The position numbers and the translations under genes are program-made. A model generated the notes under the pieces. The model did no database searches. It saw nothing but the letters and a program-made list of their open reading frames with translations, and had not been told where the DNA came from. Below, one piece after another: positions 51,207-59,665 of a stretch of DNA of 64,000 bases; position 1 is the stretch's first letter, and each line of letters begins with the position of its first letter. This DNA comes from Streptomyces pyxinicus (lineage in GTDB: Bacteria > Actinomycetota > Actinomycetes > Streptomycetales > Streptomycetaceae). Location of the stretch: the NCBI RefSeq assembly GCF_024753135.1, contig NZ_JANUGP010000015.1, forward strand, positions 113,495-177,494, read 5' to 3'.

Positions 51207-51902
51207 TCAGGCGTGGGAGGTGGGCCGGTGGCTCCCGAGGCGGATGAGCGCCCGCTCCTTCGGGTCCGAGGCCTCGCCGGGCGGGTACAGCGACTTCCAC
51301 AGCAGCGCCGACGCGAAGCTCCGGTACGGCGTCCAGGGAGACGACCTCCCGCGCGTCTCCCCCACCGTCGGCAGGCGGTCCAAGTCCCATTGCCGGCGGA
51401 TGGCCTCACGGATGCCCCTGTCCTCTGCCGGGAGCACGTCCGGGCGACGCAACTGCCGCATCAGGAAGGCCTGCGCCGACCAGCGGCCCACGCCCTCGAC
51501 GGTGGTCAGCACGTCGACGACTCCGGCATCGTCCAAGGCCGCCAGGGAGCCGAGGTCCACTGTCCCGGTCGCCTGCTGACGGGCCAGGTCGAGGACGTAC
51601 CGCGCCTTGGCGTCCGACAGGCCGAGGGCGCGAAGGCGCCGGGCCCCCAGGGACAGGACGCCTTCCGGGTCCGGCACGCCCCGAAGCTCGGCCGCGATCC
51701 TGTCGTACACCGTGAACGCGGCGGCGGCGGAGATCCGCTGGCCGACCAGGTGCAGCAGCATGGCGGCGAACAGGCTTGATCCGGTCCGCCCTCCGTCGAA
51801 CCACACGTAGGGGTCGGGCCGTCCGTACCTCTCGACCAGCTCCGCGAGAACCGGCTCCGCGGAGGCCAACTGCTCGTACTCACGCTGGTACCTGCCCGGC
51901 AC
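51207..51902 (-). CDS. DNA-3-methyladenine glycosylase II-like (HhH-GPD)
   Basis: 231 aa. The helix-hairpin-helix TVEGVGRWSAQAFLM precedes the catalytic Asp region VLPAEDRGIREAIRR, as in AlkA. An upstream FAAMLLHLVGQRISAAAA helix matches the IVxQQ-type region. It should remove alkylated bases. It has only the C-terminal catalytic module without the N-terminal AlkA domain, like many actinobacterial members. Together with Ogt, ECF sigma and a second Ogt within 3.5 kb it defines an alkylation-repair neighbourhood. Confidence 0.87.
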   Translation of the reverse strand: MPGRYQREYEQLASAEPVLAELVERYGRPDPYVWFDGGRTGSSLFAAMLLHLVGQRISAAAAFTVYDRIAAELRGVPDPEGVLSLGARRLRALGLSDAKARYVLDLARQQATGTVDLGSLAALDDAGVVDVLTTVEGVGRWSAQAFLMRQLRRPDVLPAEDRGIREAIRRQWDLDRLPTVGETRGRSSPWTPYRSFASALLWKSLYPPGEASDPKERALIRLGSHRPTSHA

Positions 51903-52035
51903 ACCCGCCTCCTCGCCCGGACCTCGGGACAGCGCCCGGCCGCGTCGGCGCAGGGGTTCGACGCCCGGCGAACGGTCCTCGACCTCAGGCTATCCCGACG
52001 GGCCGGCGCCGCCGGGGCGGTCACGTCGTGCGGCG

Positions 52036-52662
52036 TCAGGTCGAGGACTCCATGCCGAGCAGGTAGCGCTTGGCGTCGACACCCCCGGCGTACCGGCCGA
52101 TGGAGCCGTCCGCGCGCACGACGCGGTGGCACGGCACGACGAGGGGCAGCGGATTGGTGGCACACGCGGTACCCGCGGCCCGTACCGCCCGGGGGCTGCC
52201 GGCGGCGGCCGCCAGCTCCGCGTAGGTGGCGGTGTGTCCGTAGCCGATGTCGTACAGGCGGTCCAGGGCGGTTCGGCGGAATCCGCTGGCCAGCGTCCAG
52301 TCTAGAGGGACGTCGAAGGTGTGCCGCCGGCCGTCGAAGTACTCGTCGAGCTGCCGGCTGACGACGTCGAGCCGTGCGGGGGCCTGAAGGATGCGCGGGC
52401 TCACCTTGTCGGAGAGCTGCTGGAGGGCGGCCTCGTGGTCCTGCGCCGCGAAGGCGACCCTGATGACGCCGCGCTCGGTCGCCGCGAGCAGGAGCGAGCC
52501 GACCGGCGTGTCCAGGGTCCCGTAGGCGATGTCCAGGACGCCGGTTGCCTCGGCCTCCCGTCCCAGGCGCGCGTACAGTCGCCCCATCAGGGCCTCGTCA
52601 GGCCACGGCACGGCCAGATCGAGCCCGGTGCCGTCCGGATCGGGCGGGTGCGTCGTGGTCAC
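52036..52662 (-). CDS. ogt: Methylated-DNA-[protein]-cysteine S-methyltransferase
   Basis: 208 aa. The acceptor Cys178 is in VVPCHRVVRADGS. The helix-turn-helix region YGHTATYAELAAAAGSPRA and the N-terminal RNase-H-like domain (FAAQDHEAAL to EYFDGRR) are complete. It removes methyl from O6-methylguanine in a suicide reaction. The GTG start at 52662 overlaps the stop of the ECF sigma gene (52659-52662), so it is translated with the sigma factor. The longer frame to 52842 is a shadow of the sigma gene. Confidence 0.92.
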   Translation of the reverse strand: MTTTHPPDPDGTGLDLAVPWPDEALMGRLYARLGREAEATGVLDIAYGTLDTPVGSLLLAATERGVIRVAFAAQDHEAALQQLSDKVSPRILQAPARLDVVSRQLDEYFDGRRHTFDVPLDWTLASGFRRTALDRLYDIGYGHTATYAELAAAAGSPRAVRAAGTACATNPLPLVVPCHRVVRADGSIGRYAGGVDAKRYLLGMESST

Positions 52663-53141
52663 TTTCCCATCTCCTCTGCGTAAGAGCGGCGCAGGTTGCG
52701 GATGCCGTCCGCCGCCGCCCTGCGCGCGGCGGCGGCCGTGACGCCGGTGATCTGGGCGATGTCCTTGTAGGGCAGGCCCCCCAGGTAGTGGTAGGCCACC
52801 GCGTGTCGCTGCTTCTCCGGCAGGGCCTTCAGCGCGCGCCACAGGTCGGGGTCGGCGTCCTCGGGCCGGCCCGTGCCGGTCGGGGCGTCGGGCAGGGCGG
52901 CTACCGGCGCGGGCCTGCGGGCGTTGCCCCGCGCCACGTCGATGGCCTTGCGGTGGGCGATGGTCACCAGCCAGGCCTCCACGTTGGCGTCCGCCGGGAG
53001 GTCCGGGTAGGCGCGCACGGCCGCGAGGAACGTCTCCGACCAGGCGTCCTCCGCGTCATGGGCATGCGTCACAGCGCGGACGACTCGGTACACGGTGGGA
53101 CCGTGCTCGGCTACGACGCGTTCGAACGGCGGCTTGCTCAC
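52659..53141 (-). CDS. ECF-type RNA polymerase sigma factor
   Basis: 160 aa. Region 2: VYRVVRAVTHAHDAEDAWSE, then TFLAAVR. Region 4 (about 105-155): LPEKQRHAVAYHYLGGLPYK, then DIAQITGVTAAAARRAAADG. No anti-sigma gene is adjacent. The overlap with ogt suggests that the sigma factor controls or is co-induced with DNA-alkylation repair. No CXXC or other extension is present. ATG at 53141. Confidence 0.88.
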   Translation of the reverse strand: MSKPPFERVVAEHGPTVYRVVRAVTHAHDAEDAWSETFLAAVRAYPDLPADANVEAWLVTIAHRKAIDVARGNARRPAPVAALPDAPTGTGRPEDADPDLWRALKALPEKQRHAVAYHYLGGLPYKDIAQITGVTAAAARRAAADGIRNLRRSYAEEMGK

Positions 53142-53247
53142 AACAGGTAGACGCTCCGGTCGCGGGAGATGTGAGGTCCGGTTTCCGAGGGGACGGGTGA
53201 GGGAGGCCCGTAGGCCCTCTCCGGTCGATGGGCGGGGGCCACGGCCG

Positions 53248-54024
53248 TCAGTCGCAGGGTGCCCCGGCGAAGCGGACCAGGCGCTGCTGCATCTCGGGGT
53301 ACGGCGTCGCGGCCGGCGGGGTCCCGCCGTCGCGGACGTCCGTGGCGGCCCGCACGGCGGCGTCGATGGCGGCGCGGTACGGCAGGGACCCGGTGCTGAC
53401 GCGCCTCACCCCCAGCCCGGCGAGTTCTTCGAGGGTGAGTGCGGGGTGGGCGAGGACGTTGAGCGGGGCGTTGATGCCGTCGGCCAGCGCCCGGATGACG
53501 TCGGGGTCGGTGGCGCCCGGGACGAAGACGCCGTCGGCGCCGGCGGCGACGTAGGCGCGGGCCCGGTCGAGGGTCGCCTCCACCGTGGCCTGCCGGCCCA
53601 GCCAGTAGGTGTCCACGCGCGCGTTGACGAAGAGCGCGGGCGCCCGGTCCTTGATGGCCGCGACCTTGGCCGCGTACAGGTCGGGGGCGACGAGTTCCTC
53701 GCCGGAGCTGTCCTCGATGTTGACGCCGTCGGCGCCCAGGCCGGCGGCGTGGTCCGCGACCCGGCGCGGGTCGTCGTCGTACCCGTCCTCGATGTCGGCG
53801 GAGATGTAGACGGGCAGGGGGGCGAGCCGCTGCACCAGGTCGCGGGTCGCCGCCCTGGACGTGCGGCCTCCGTCGGGGCTGCCGCCGGCCGCCGCGACGC
53901 CGAAGCTGGTCGTTCCGATGGCGGGGAACCCCGCCGCGGCGAAGGCGAGGGCCGAGGCGACGTCCCAGGCGTTGGGGAGCAGGAGGGGAAGCCTTCCTCC
54001 GTGGTGGAGGTCGCTGAACGTCAT
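53248..54024 (-). CDS. Isocitrate lyase/PEP mutase superfamily protein
   Basis: 258 aa TIM-barrel. Motifs: PLLLPNAWDVASALAFAAAG, TTSFGVAAAGGSPDGG, YISADIEDGYDDDP, VNIEDSSGEELV (metal-binding acidic residues) and FVNARVDTYW. The KKCGH cysteine of isocitrate lyase is absent, so it is a PEP mutase-like C-C lyase or oxaloacetate/methylisocitrate-type enzyme of unknown substrate. ATG at 54024 (MTFSDLHHGG) is preferred over the longer frame to 54126. Monocistronic. Confidence 0.85.
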   Translation of the reverse strand: MTFSDLHHGGRLPLLLPNAWDVASALAFAAAGFPAIGTTSFGVAAAGGSPDGGRTSRAATRDLVQRLAPLPVYISADIEDGYDDDPRRVADHAAGLGADGVNIEDSSGEELVAPDLYAAKVAAIKDRAPALFVNARVDTYWLGRQATVEATLDRARAYVAAGADGVFVPGATDPDVIRALADGINAPLNVLAHPALTLEELAGLGVRRVSTGSLPYRAAIDAAVRAATDVRDGGTPPAATPYPEMQQRLVRFAGAPCD

Positions 54025-54212
54025 GGCCTCTGTCTCTCTCCGCGGGGACCGTTCGGCGGACACATACTGCCGCACGGTTCCCGTCGAACTCCCGCAGGTG
54101 TCGAGAGCCGTCTCCGCGGACCTCACATTCCACCGCGCCGACGCGTCTACTCCATGGACGCGCGACAGACCCCCGTGATCTTGAGGGGCCGCGGGAACCC
54201 AGGAGGAAGAAC

Positions 54213-54710
54213 ATGCGCACGCACACCCTGATCGAGTCGCCGGTAGGGCAGCTCACCGCCGTCGCCGACGGGGGCTCGCTGGTCGGCCTGTACTTCGAGG
54301 ACCACAAGGGCGGCCCTGCGGCCGACTCCCTCGGGACACGCACGGCCGAGGGCTTCGACGAGGTGCGCCGGCAGCTCGGCGAGTACTTCGCCGGCCGGCG
54401 CGCCGAGTTCGACCTGCCCCTCGCCCCGCAAGGCAACGCCTTCCAGCGCAAGGTGTGGGACCTGCTCGCCGAGATCCCCTACGGCGAGACCCGTTCGTAC
54501 GGGGACCTGGCCGGGGAACTCGGCGACCCGGGCTTGGCCCAGGCCGTCGGTGCGGCCAACGCGAGGAACCCGATCTGCGTCGTCGTGCCCTGCCACCGGG
54601 TGATCGCCGCCGACGGGAGCCTGCGGGGCTATGCGGGAGGGCTGGAGCGCAAGCGCTACCTGCTCGGGCTGGAGGAGCCCGCTCCGGAGGCGGACGCCCG
54701 CCTGTTCTGA
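54213..54710 (+). CDS. ogt: Second methylated-DNA-protein-cysteine methyltransferase
   Basis: 165 aa, shorter than the copy at 52036. Acceptor Cys127 in VVVPCHRVIAADGS. HTH segment IPYGETRSYGDLAGELGDPG. The N-terminal domain is reduced (about 75 residues). ATG at 54213 follows AGGAGGAAG. Two Ogt paralogues 1.5 kb apart are unusual and may differ in regulation, the other being coupled to a sigma factor. Confidence 0.93.
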   Translation: MRTHTLIESPVGQLTAVADGGSLVGLYFEDHKGGPAADSLGTRTAEGFDEVRRQLGEYFAGRRAEFDLPLAPQGNAFQRKVWDLLAEIPYGETRSYGDLAGELGDPGLAQAVGAANARNPICVVVPCHRVIAADGSLRGYAGGLERKRYLLGLEEPAPEADARLF

Positions 54711-54742
54711 CCCGCCCCGGTCCCGGCCGTGCACGCGGGACC

Positions 54743-55114
54743 TCAGCCGCCCGCTTCCTCCCGCATGTCGAAGGCCTCACGGGCGCGCGTGACGGCGGGC
54801 ATGTGCTCCGCGGCCCACGCCAGCAACACGTCGACGGGAGGCCGCAGGGTCTTGCCCAGGGGCGTCATGCGATACCTGACCGCCACCGGGCGCGTGGAGA
54901 CGACCTCGCGCTCGATCACGCCGTTCCGTTCGAGTCGCCGGAGTGTCGCGGTCAGCGACTTCTGCGTGACCCGCGGGATGGCTCGGCGCAACTCGTTGAA
55001 GCGGCAGGGGCGTTCGCACAGCTCGCTGAGAACGCTGAACGACCATTTGTCGAGAACCTGGTCGAGCAGTTCGCGGTGCGGGTGGCCGATGAGGTGTCCG
55101 CCCTCGGTATCCAT
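54743..55114 (-). CDS. HxlR family transcriptional regulator
   Basis: 123 aa winged-helix protein. DKWSFSVLSELCERPCRFNE and LRRAIPRVTQKSLTATLRRL form the HTH, followed by the wing VSTRPVAVRYRMTPLG. The cysteine in ERPCRFNEL may allow redox or electrophile sensing as in some HxlR/HypR proteins. Divergent from ridA, with an imperfect dyad at 55155-55173 between them, so it probably controls both genes. Confidence 0.9.
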   Translation of the reverse strand: MDTEGGHLIGHPHRELLDQVLDKWSFSVLSELCERPCRFNELRRAIPRVTQKSLTATLRRLERNGVIEREVVSTRPVAVRYRMTPLGKTLRPPVDVLLAWAAEHMPAVTRAREAFDMREEAGG

Positions 55115-55154
55115 GGTGAAACCTGGTCTCGTTGAAGTGTCCTTCTTCCACTAA

Positions 55155-55173
55155 GTAGCTTACGGATACCTAC
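55155..55173. promoter_or_regulatory. HxlR operator-like dyad
   Basis: GTAG-N11-CTAC (GTAGCTTACGGATACCTAC) lies 19 bp before ridA and 41 bp before hxlR. HxlR proteins commonly bind such GTA-rich dyads. It probably overlaps the promoters of both divergent genes. Confidence 0.55.
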
Positions 55174-55191
55174 CACTGAGGGAGACCACTC

Positions 55192-55602
55192 ATGGCTGTC
55201 CAGCACTTCACGCCGGAAGGCATGCCGCACCCGGTTCCGTACCACCACGTGGCCGTCGGCACCGGTACGACACACGTCCACGTCAGCGGGCAGATCGCGC
55301 GCCGGGCCGACGGGACTCCGGTCGCGCCCGGCGATCTGGCCGGGCAGGTCGCCCAGGCACTGCGCAACACCTCCCTGGGGCTCGCGGGGGCGGGCGCGTC
55401 CTTCGGGGACGTGCTGCGTCTGACGTTCTACGTGACCCGGTGGAGCCCGGAGAAGATCGGCGACCTGATGGCCGGCGTGGAGGCCGTCGCCGACGAGATC
55501 GGGCTCCCGCTCCCCATGCCGCCGGCCTCTCTCATCGGCGTCGAGTACCTCTTCGAGCCGGACGTGCTCGTGGAAGTCGAGGCGACCGCACTGCTCGGCT
55601 GA
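55192..55602 (+). CDS. RidA family protein (enamine/imine deaminase-like)
   Basis: 136 aa. The RidA/YjgF fold is visible: VHVSGQIARRADGTPVAPGD, QVAQALRNTSLGLAGAGASF, RLTFYVTRWSPEK and LIGVEYLFEPDVLVEVEATA. The catalytic Arg of RidA proper (xRSxG loop) is replaced in this region (LPMPPASLIGVEYL), so it belongs to an Rid subfamily that may not deaminate 2-aminoacrylate. Controlled by the divergent HxlR. ATG at 55192 follows GAGGGAG. Confidence 0.88.
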   Translation: MAVQHFTPEGMPHPVPYHHVAVGTGTTHVHVSGQIARRADGTPVAPGDLAGQVAQALRNTSLGLAGAGASFGDVLRLTFYVTRWSPEKIGDLMAGVEAVADEIGLPLPMPPASLIGVEYLFEPDVLVEVEATALLG

Positions 55603-55655
55603 CCTGCGGGGCGCGCCTCCCGGCTGTCGTCGGTCGGCGGGCAGGGGGCAACCGC

Positions 55656-57230
55656 TCACTTCTCCGTGGCGCGCGGGCGCAGCAGCAGTGCCGCCAGCAG
55701 GGCCGTGCCGGCGAGGCCGATCGCGGCGATGGCGGTGACGGCGGTGAAGCCCCGGTCGTAGGCGTGCTGTCCGGCGCGGAGGAGGGCGTCGGCGGTGCGG
55801 TCCGGGAGGTGGGGGATCAGCCCCTCCATCGCCGCGAAGGACTGCGCGGCCCTGGCCCGGTCGCCGTGGTCGAGGTCGGCGACGGCGGGCAGGCCCGTGC
55901 GGTACGCGGCGGTCAGGACGGTGCCGAGGACGGCCACGCCGAGTCCCGCGCCGAGTTCGAAGGACGTCTCCTGGATGGCGGCGGCCTCGCCGGACCGCTC
56001 GGGCTGGGCGGCGCTCATGATGGAGTCGGCGCCCAGGGTCATCACGATGCCCGCGCCGTAGCCCGCGCAGACGAGCGGGGCGAGCAGGACCGCGTAGTGG
56101 CCGGTGTCCCCGGTGACGGCGATGGCGGCCATGGCGGCGGCGAACAGGGCGAGGGCTGCCGTGAGCGACCAGCGGTTGCCCCAGCGGTTCGCGGCCCAGG
56201 GCGCCGTCACCGCGCCGACCGCGTTGGCGCCGGCCAGCGGCATGAGGGCGAGCCCGGCGCGCAGCGGGGAGTACCCGCCGACCTGCTGGAGCCACTGGGT
56301 CAGGAAGAACAGCAGGGCGACGTAGCTGCCGAAGCAGCCGATCACGCACAGGGTGGCGGTGGTGAACCGGCGTTCACGGAAGAGGGAGAAGTCCAGCAGG
56401 GGCTCGGGGATACGGCGCTGGCGGCGGACGAACACGTACAGCAGCAGGGCGCCGACGGCCGCGCAGCCGAGGATGACGGCGTTGACGCCCGCGTGTTCGC
56501 CGGCCTGCTTGAGGGCGTAGACCACAGCGGCCAGGCCGGTGACGGACAGCGCCACGCTCGCCACGTCCCAGCGGCGCGGGAGCGGGTTGCGGGACTCGGG
56601 GATGACCCGGGCGCCGACGGCCAGGATGACGACGATGACGGGCACGTTGATCAGGAAGACCGCGCCCCAGCCCCATCTCTCGGTGACGAGGCCGCCGACG
56701 AGAGGGCCGATCGTCGCGCCGACGCTGTGCGCGGCGGTCCAGATGCCGATGGCGACGGCCCGCTCCCGGTCGTCGCTGAAGACGACCCGGATGATCGCCA
56801 CCGTGGACGCCATGATCATGGCGGCGCCGACGCCGAGCGCTGCGCGTGCCGCGATCAGCTGTCCGGTGGTCGCGGCGAAGGCGCAGGCCGTGGAGGCGAG
56901 CCCGAAGGTGAAGAACCCGCTGAGCACCATGCGCCGCCGGCCGATCCGGTCGCCCAGGGTGCCGCAGGTCACCAGCAGCGCGGCGAGCGTGAGGGAGTAG
57001 ACGTCGACGATCCACAGCAGCTCGGCGGGCGACGGCTGCAACTCCTGGCTCATCCGGGGGACGGCGACATGCAGCACCGTGAGGTCGGTGCCGCACAGCA
57101 GCAGGCTGCCGGAGACCACGGCGAGCACCAGCCAGCGCCTGCGGTGGACGCGGGCCGCTTCCTCCGACTTGGCCGGCCGTGCCGTTCCGTCGAGCGTGCG
57201 CGGCGCCGCCGGTGCTTCTTCGGGTGACAT
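55656..57230 (-). CDS. DHA2-type MFS drug transporter (14 TM)
   Basis: 524 aa with about 14 membrane segments. Motif A reads GTLGDRIGRRRMVLSG. The DHA2 signature LHVAVPRMSQELQPSPAELL, followed by WIVDVYSLTLA, is conserved, and motif C-like GATIGPLVGG is present. It probably exports toxic compounds with proton antiport. ATG at 57230 is preferred; a TTG at 57266 is also in frame. It is divergent from an HxlR gene, with the palindrome CGGTATACCG between, so inducible efflux is likely. Confidence 0.9.
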   Translation of the reverse strand: MSPEEAPAAPRTLDGTARPAKSEEAARVHRRRWLVLAVVSGSLLLCGTDLTVLHVAVPRMSQELQPSPAELLWIVDVYSLTLAALLVTCGTLGDRIGRRRMVLSGFFTFGLASTACAFAATTGQLIAARAALGVGAAMIMASTVAIIRVVFSDDRERAVAIGIWTAAHSVGATIGPLVGGLVTERWGWGAVFLINVPVIVVILAVGARVIPESRNPLPRRWDVASVALSVTGLAAVVYALKQAGEHAGVNAVILGCAAVGALLLYVFVRRQRRIPEPLLDFSLFRERRFTTATLCVIGCFGSYVALLFFLTQWLQQVGGYSPLRAGLALMPLAGANAVGAVTAPWAANRWGNRWSLTAALALFAAAMAAIAVTGDTGHYAVLLAPLVCAGYGAGIVMTLGADSIMSAAQPERSGEAAAIQETSFELGAGLGVAVLGTVLTAAYRTGLPAVADLDHGDRARAAQSFAAMEGLIPHLPDRTADALLRAGQHAYDRGFTAVTAIAAIGLAGTALLAALLLRPRATEK

Positions 57231-57296
57231 ATTCTCAGTTTCCGGAGGTATCAACTCGGGCCGCAAGTACGGTCATTTCTGTGTCCTAGTGCCATT

Positions 57297-57306
57297 CGGT
57301 ATACCG
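57297..57306. promoter_or_regulatory. Palindrome between MFS and HxlR genes
   Basis: CGGTATACCG is a perfect 10-bp palindrome in the 89-bp divergent spacer. A related GTAC-containing segment (AAGTACGGT) lies 28 bp upstream. It is a likely HxlR operator. Confidence 0.5.
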
Positions 57307-57319
57307 ATGGAGGTCAGCG

Positions 57320-57703
57320 GTGCGTTCCAAGGTCGAGGATTCACCTGATCAGTGCGCCGTCGAGTTCGCGATGGAGATTCTGGGAGGCCGCTGGAAACTG
57401 GCCATTCTGAAGCAGCTGGTGTCCGGCACGCACCGGTTCGGCGAACTGCGGCGGGCCCTGCCCGGCGTCACCCAGCGGATGCTGACGCGTCAGCTCCGTG
57501 AGCTGGAGGAGGACGGGCTGGTGTCGCGCACGGTGTACCGGGAGGTGCCGCCGCGGGTCGACTACACCCTCACGGAGATCGGCCACAGCCTGGACGCCAT
57601 CACCGATGAGCTGGACAAATGGGGGCAGTGGTATCGCGAGCAGGTGGGCGGGCCAGGCCCCTCCGACGATGGGCCGTCCGGCTCGCGGCCCCGGGGTCGA
57701 TAG
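57320..57703 (+). CDS. HxlR family transcriptional regulator
   Basis: 127 aa. HTH: EILGGRWKLAILKQLVSGTH, then FGELRRALPGVTQRMLTRQL, followed by the wing VPPRVDYTLTEIGHSL. The family cysteine near the N-terminus (DQCAVEFAM) is present and may be a sensing residue. GTG at 57320 follows GGAGG with a 6-nt spacer. It probably represses itself and the divergent efflux transporter. Confidence 0.9.
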   Translation: MRSKVEDSPDQCAVEFAMEILGGRWKLAILKQLVSGTHRFGELRRALPGVTQRMLTRQLRELEEDGLVSRTVYREVPPRVDYTLTEIGHSLDAITDELDKWGQWYREQVGGPGPSDDGPSGSRPRGR

Positions 57704-57728
57704 GGCGGGGCCGGACGGTCCGCGACCG

Positions 57729-58340
57729 TCACAGCGTCGTGCAGACCTCGTCGTACGGCAGCCGGGGGCCGCGCGGCCGGGACGGGGGGCCGGCGGGTCT
57801 GCCGATGTTCACGACGAGCAGGGCGCGCAGAGCGCCGTCCGGGAAGAACTCCCGCTCGACGCCCTTCTCGTCGAATCCGCTCATGGGCCCGGCGGCCAGC
57901 CCGGCCGCGCGTATCCCGATGAGGAAATACGCCGCCTGGAGCGCGCCGTTCAGCAGTGCGGAGTGTTCGCGCAGTTCCGCGTCGGCGGCGTAGAGTTCCG
58001 CCGCTCCGGGATAGGCCGGGAAAAGCTCCGGGAGTTTCTGGTGGAACCGGGTGTCCACCGCGAGGAGTGCGGTGAGCGGCGCGCGCAGGGTCTTCTCCCG
58101 GTTGCCCCGGGAGAGGTGGGGCGCGAGCCTGGCCCGGCTCGTGGCGGAGCGCAGCATGAGCAGTCGTAGCGGCTGCTGGTTGAACGCGGTCGGGCCGTGG
58201 CGCACCAGTTCGTGGACGGCCCGGACCACCTCGTCGGGGACCGGTTCGTCGGTGAACCGGTCGGCCGTGCGGGCCTGCCGGAAGAGCAGGTCCTGGGCCG
58301 CCGGGTCGAGGGCCAGCGGGTGCGTGGTGGGGGTCGGCAT
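57729..58340 (-). CDS. Nitroreductase family protein, malonic semialdehyde reductase (RutE)-like
   Basis: 203 aa FMN-dependent NAD(P)H reductase. FMN-contact segments: RTADRFTDEPVPDEVV, HGPTAFNQQPLRLLML (with FNQQP of RutE-type proteins) and LPYDEV near the C-terminus. RutE reduces malonic semialdehyde to 3-hydroxypropionate in the uracil pathway. It is the last gene of the six-gene operon, 11 bp after the flavin monooxygenase gene. ATG at 58340; the longer frame is a shadow. Confidence 0.85.
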   Translation of the reverse strand: MPTPTTHPLALDPAAQDLLFRQARTADRFTDEPVPDEVVRAVHELVRHGPTAFNQQPLRLLMLRSATSRARLAPHLSRGNREKTLRAPLTALLAVDTRFHQKLPELFPAYPGAAELYAADAELREHSALLNGALQAAYFLIGIRAAGLAAGPMSGFDEKGVEREFFPDGALRALLVVNIGRPAGPPSRPRGPRLPYDEVCTTL

Positions 58341-58351
58341 CGCGGGGCCGG

Positions 58352-59665
58352 TCAGAATTCCGCGAGGTTCTGCCGCAGGGTGTTGCCCGGTGTGTAGGCG
58401 TCGCGGGTCAGTCCGCGCCGCTGGAGTGCCGGGACCAGGCCGTCGGCGACCTCGGCGATGTAGCGCCGGTTGAGGCGGAGCAGCGGGGTGGTGATCATGA
58501 ATCCGTCGCCGCCGGCCTCCTCCATCGCCTCGCCCATCTGCTCGGCGACCTGGTCCGGTGTGCCGACCAGGTCGATGGAGGAGACGAGTCCGCCGGCCCC
58601 GTCGATGACGAGTTCGCGCAAGCTCTTGCCGCTCCCCCACTGCTGGAACTTGTCCAGGGTGCCCTGCTCGCCGTTGGTGGTCAGCTCGTGCGGCAGCGGC
58701 TTGTCCAGGTCGAACCGGGCGAAGTCGATCTCGGTGAGCGCCGACACCTGGGCCAGGATGTCCTGGATGAACTGCGGGGAGGAGACCATGCGGGCCTGCT
58801 TGTCGCGGGCGTCCTGTTCGGTCTCGCCGAGCGTCGGCGTGACGCAGAACAGCACCTTGACGGAGTCGGGGTCGCGGCCATACTCGGCAGCCCGGCGTCG
58901 TACGTCCTCGCGGAACTCCCGCATGTTCTGCGGGCCGCCGGCGATGGCGATGACGGAGTCGGCGTTGCGCGCCGCGAACGCCCGGCCCCGCGGTGAGGCG
59001 CCGGCCTGTACGAACGCGGGCCGGTGCTGGGGCGACGGGACGGTGTTGAGGGGGCCGCGCACGCTGAAGTGCTTGCCCCGGAAGTGGATCGGGCGCACCT
59101 TGGTGTGGTCGGCGTAGACACCGTTCTCGCGGTCCAGGACGACCGCGTCCGGGTCCCAGGACGCGAACAACTGCTTGACGACGTCCACGTATTCGTCGGC
59201 CATGGCGTACCGGACGTCCCGCGGCGGCAGCTTCTCCATGCCGAAGTTCTGCGCGGCGAGGTCCTCGGCGCTGGTGACGATGTTCCAGCCGAACCGTCCG
59301 CCGAGCATGCTGTCCATGGTGGAGGAGAGCCGGGCGGTCATGAACGGCGGGTAGGCCAGGGTGGACAGCGTGGCCACGATGCCGAGTCGGGTGGTGGCGA
59401 GCCCCATCGCGACGGCGAGCGGCACGGGGTCGTGCTTGGGGACCACCATGGCCTGCTTGAGCGCGGCTTCGGAGGTGCCGCCGTAGCTCTCCGGGACCAT
59501 CAGCTTGTCCTCGACGATCACGTAGTCGAAGCAGGCGCGTTCGAGGGCCTGGGCGACCTCGGTGTGGAACCGGCCGTCCCACGGGGAGCCGCCGGTACCG
59601 AAGGGGCCCTGCCAGTCGTCGGGGGTGAAGTTGAAGATGAAGGCGAGGTGGAACTTCCGGGTCAC
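58352..59665 (-). CDS. Flavin-dependent monooxygenase, NtaA/SnaA/DszA type
   Basis: 437 aa luciferase-like (LLM) enzyme using reduced FMN. Diagnostic segments: DRENGVYADHTKVRPIHFRG, LGGRFGWNIVTSAEDLAAQN, FVQAGASPRGRAFAARNADS and the opening FIFNFTPDDWQGPFG. Members of this branch (DszA, NtaA, HcbA1, and the related RutA) cleave C-N, C-S or C-Cl bonds with a flavin-N5-oxygen intermediate. GTG at 59665 overlaps the creatininase stop (59662-59665). A flavin reductase at the head of the same operon supplies reduced flavin. Substrate not readable from sequence. Confidence 0.88.
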   Translation of the reverse strand: MTRKFHLAFIFNFTPDDWQGPFGTGGSPWDGRFHTEVAQALERACFDYVIVEDKLMVPESYGGTSEAALKQAMVVPKHDPVPLAVAMGLATTRLGIVATLSTLAYPPFMTARLSSTMDSMLGGRFGWNIVTSAEDLAAQNFGMEKLPPRDVRYAMADEYVDVVKQLFASWDPDAVVLDRENGVYADHTKVRPIHFRGKHFSVRGPLNTVPSPQHRPAFVQAGASPRGRAFAARNADSVIAIAGGPQNMREFREDVRRRAAEYGRDPDSVKVLFCVTPTLGETEQDARDKQARMVSSPQFIQDILAQVSALTEIDFARFDLDKPLPHELTTNGEQGTLDKFQQWGSGKSLRELVIDGAGGLVSSIDLVGTPDQVAEQMGEAMEEAGGDGFMITTPLLRLNRRYIAEVADGLVPALQRRGLTRDAYTPGNTLRQNLAEF

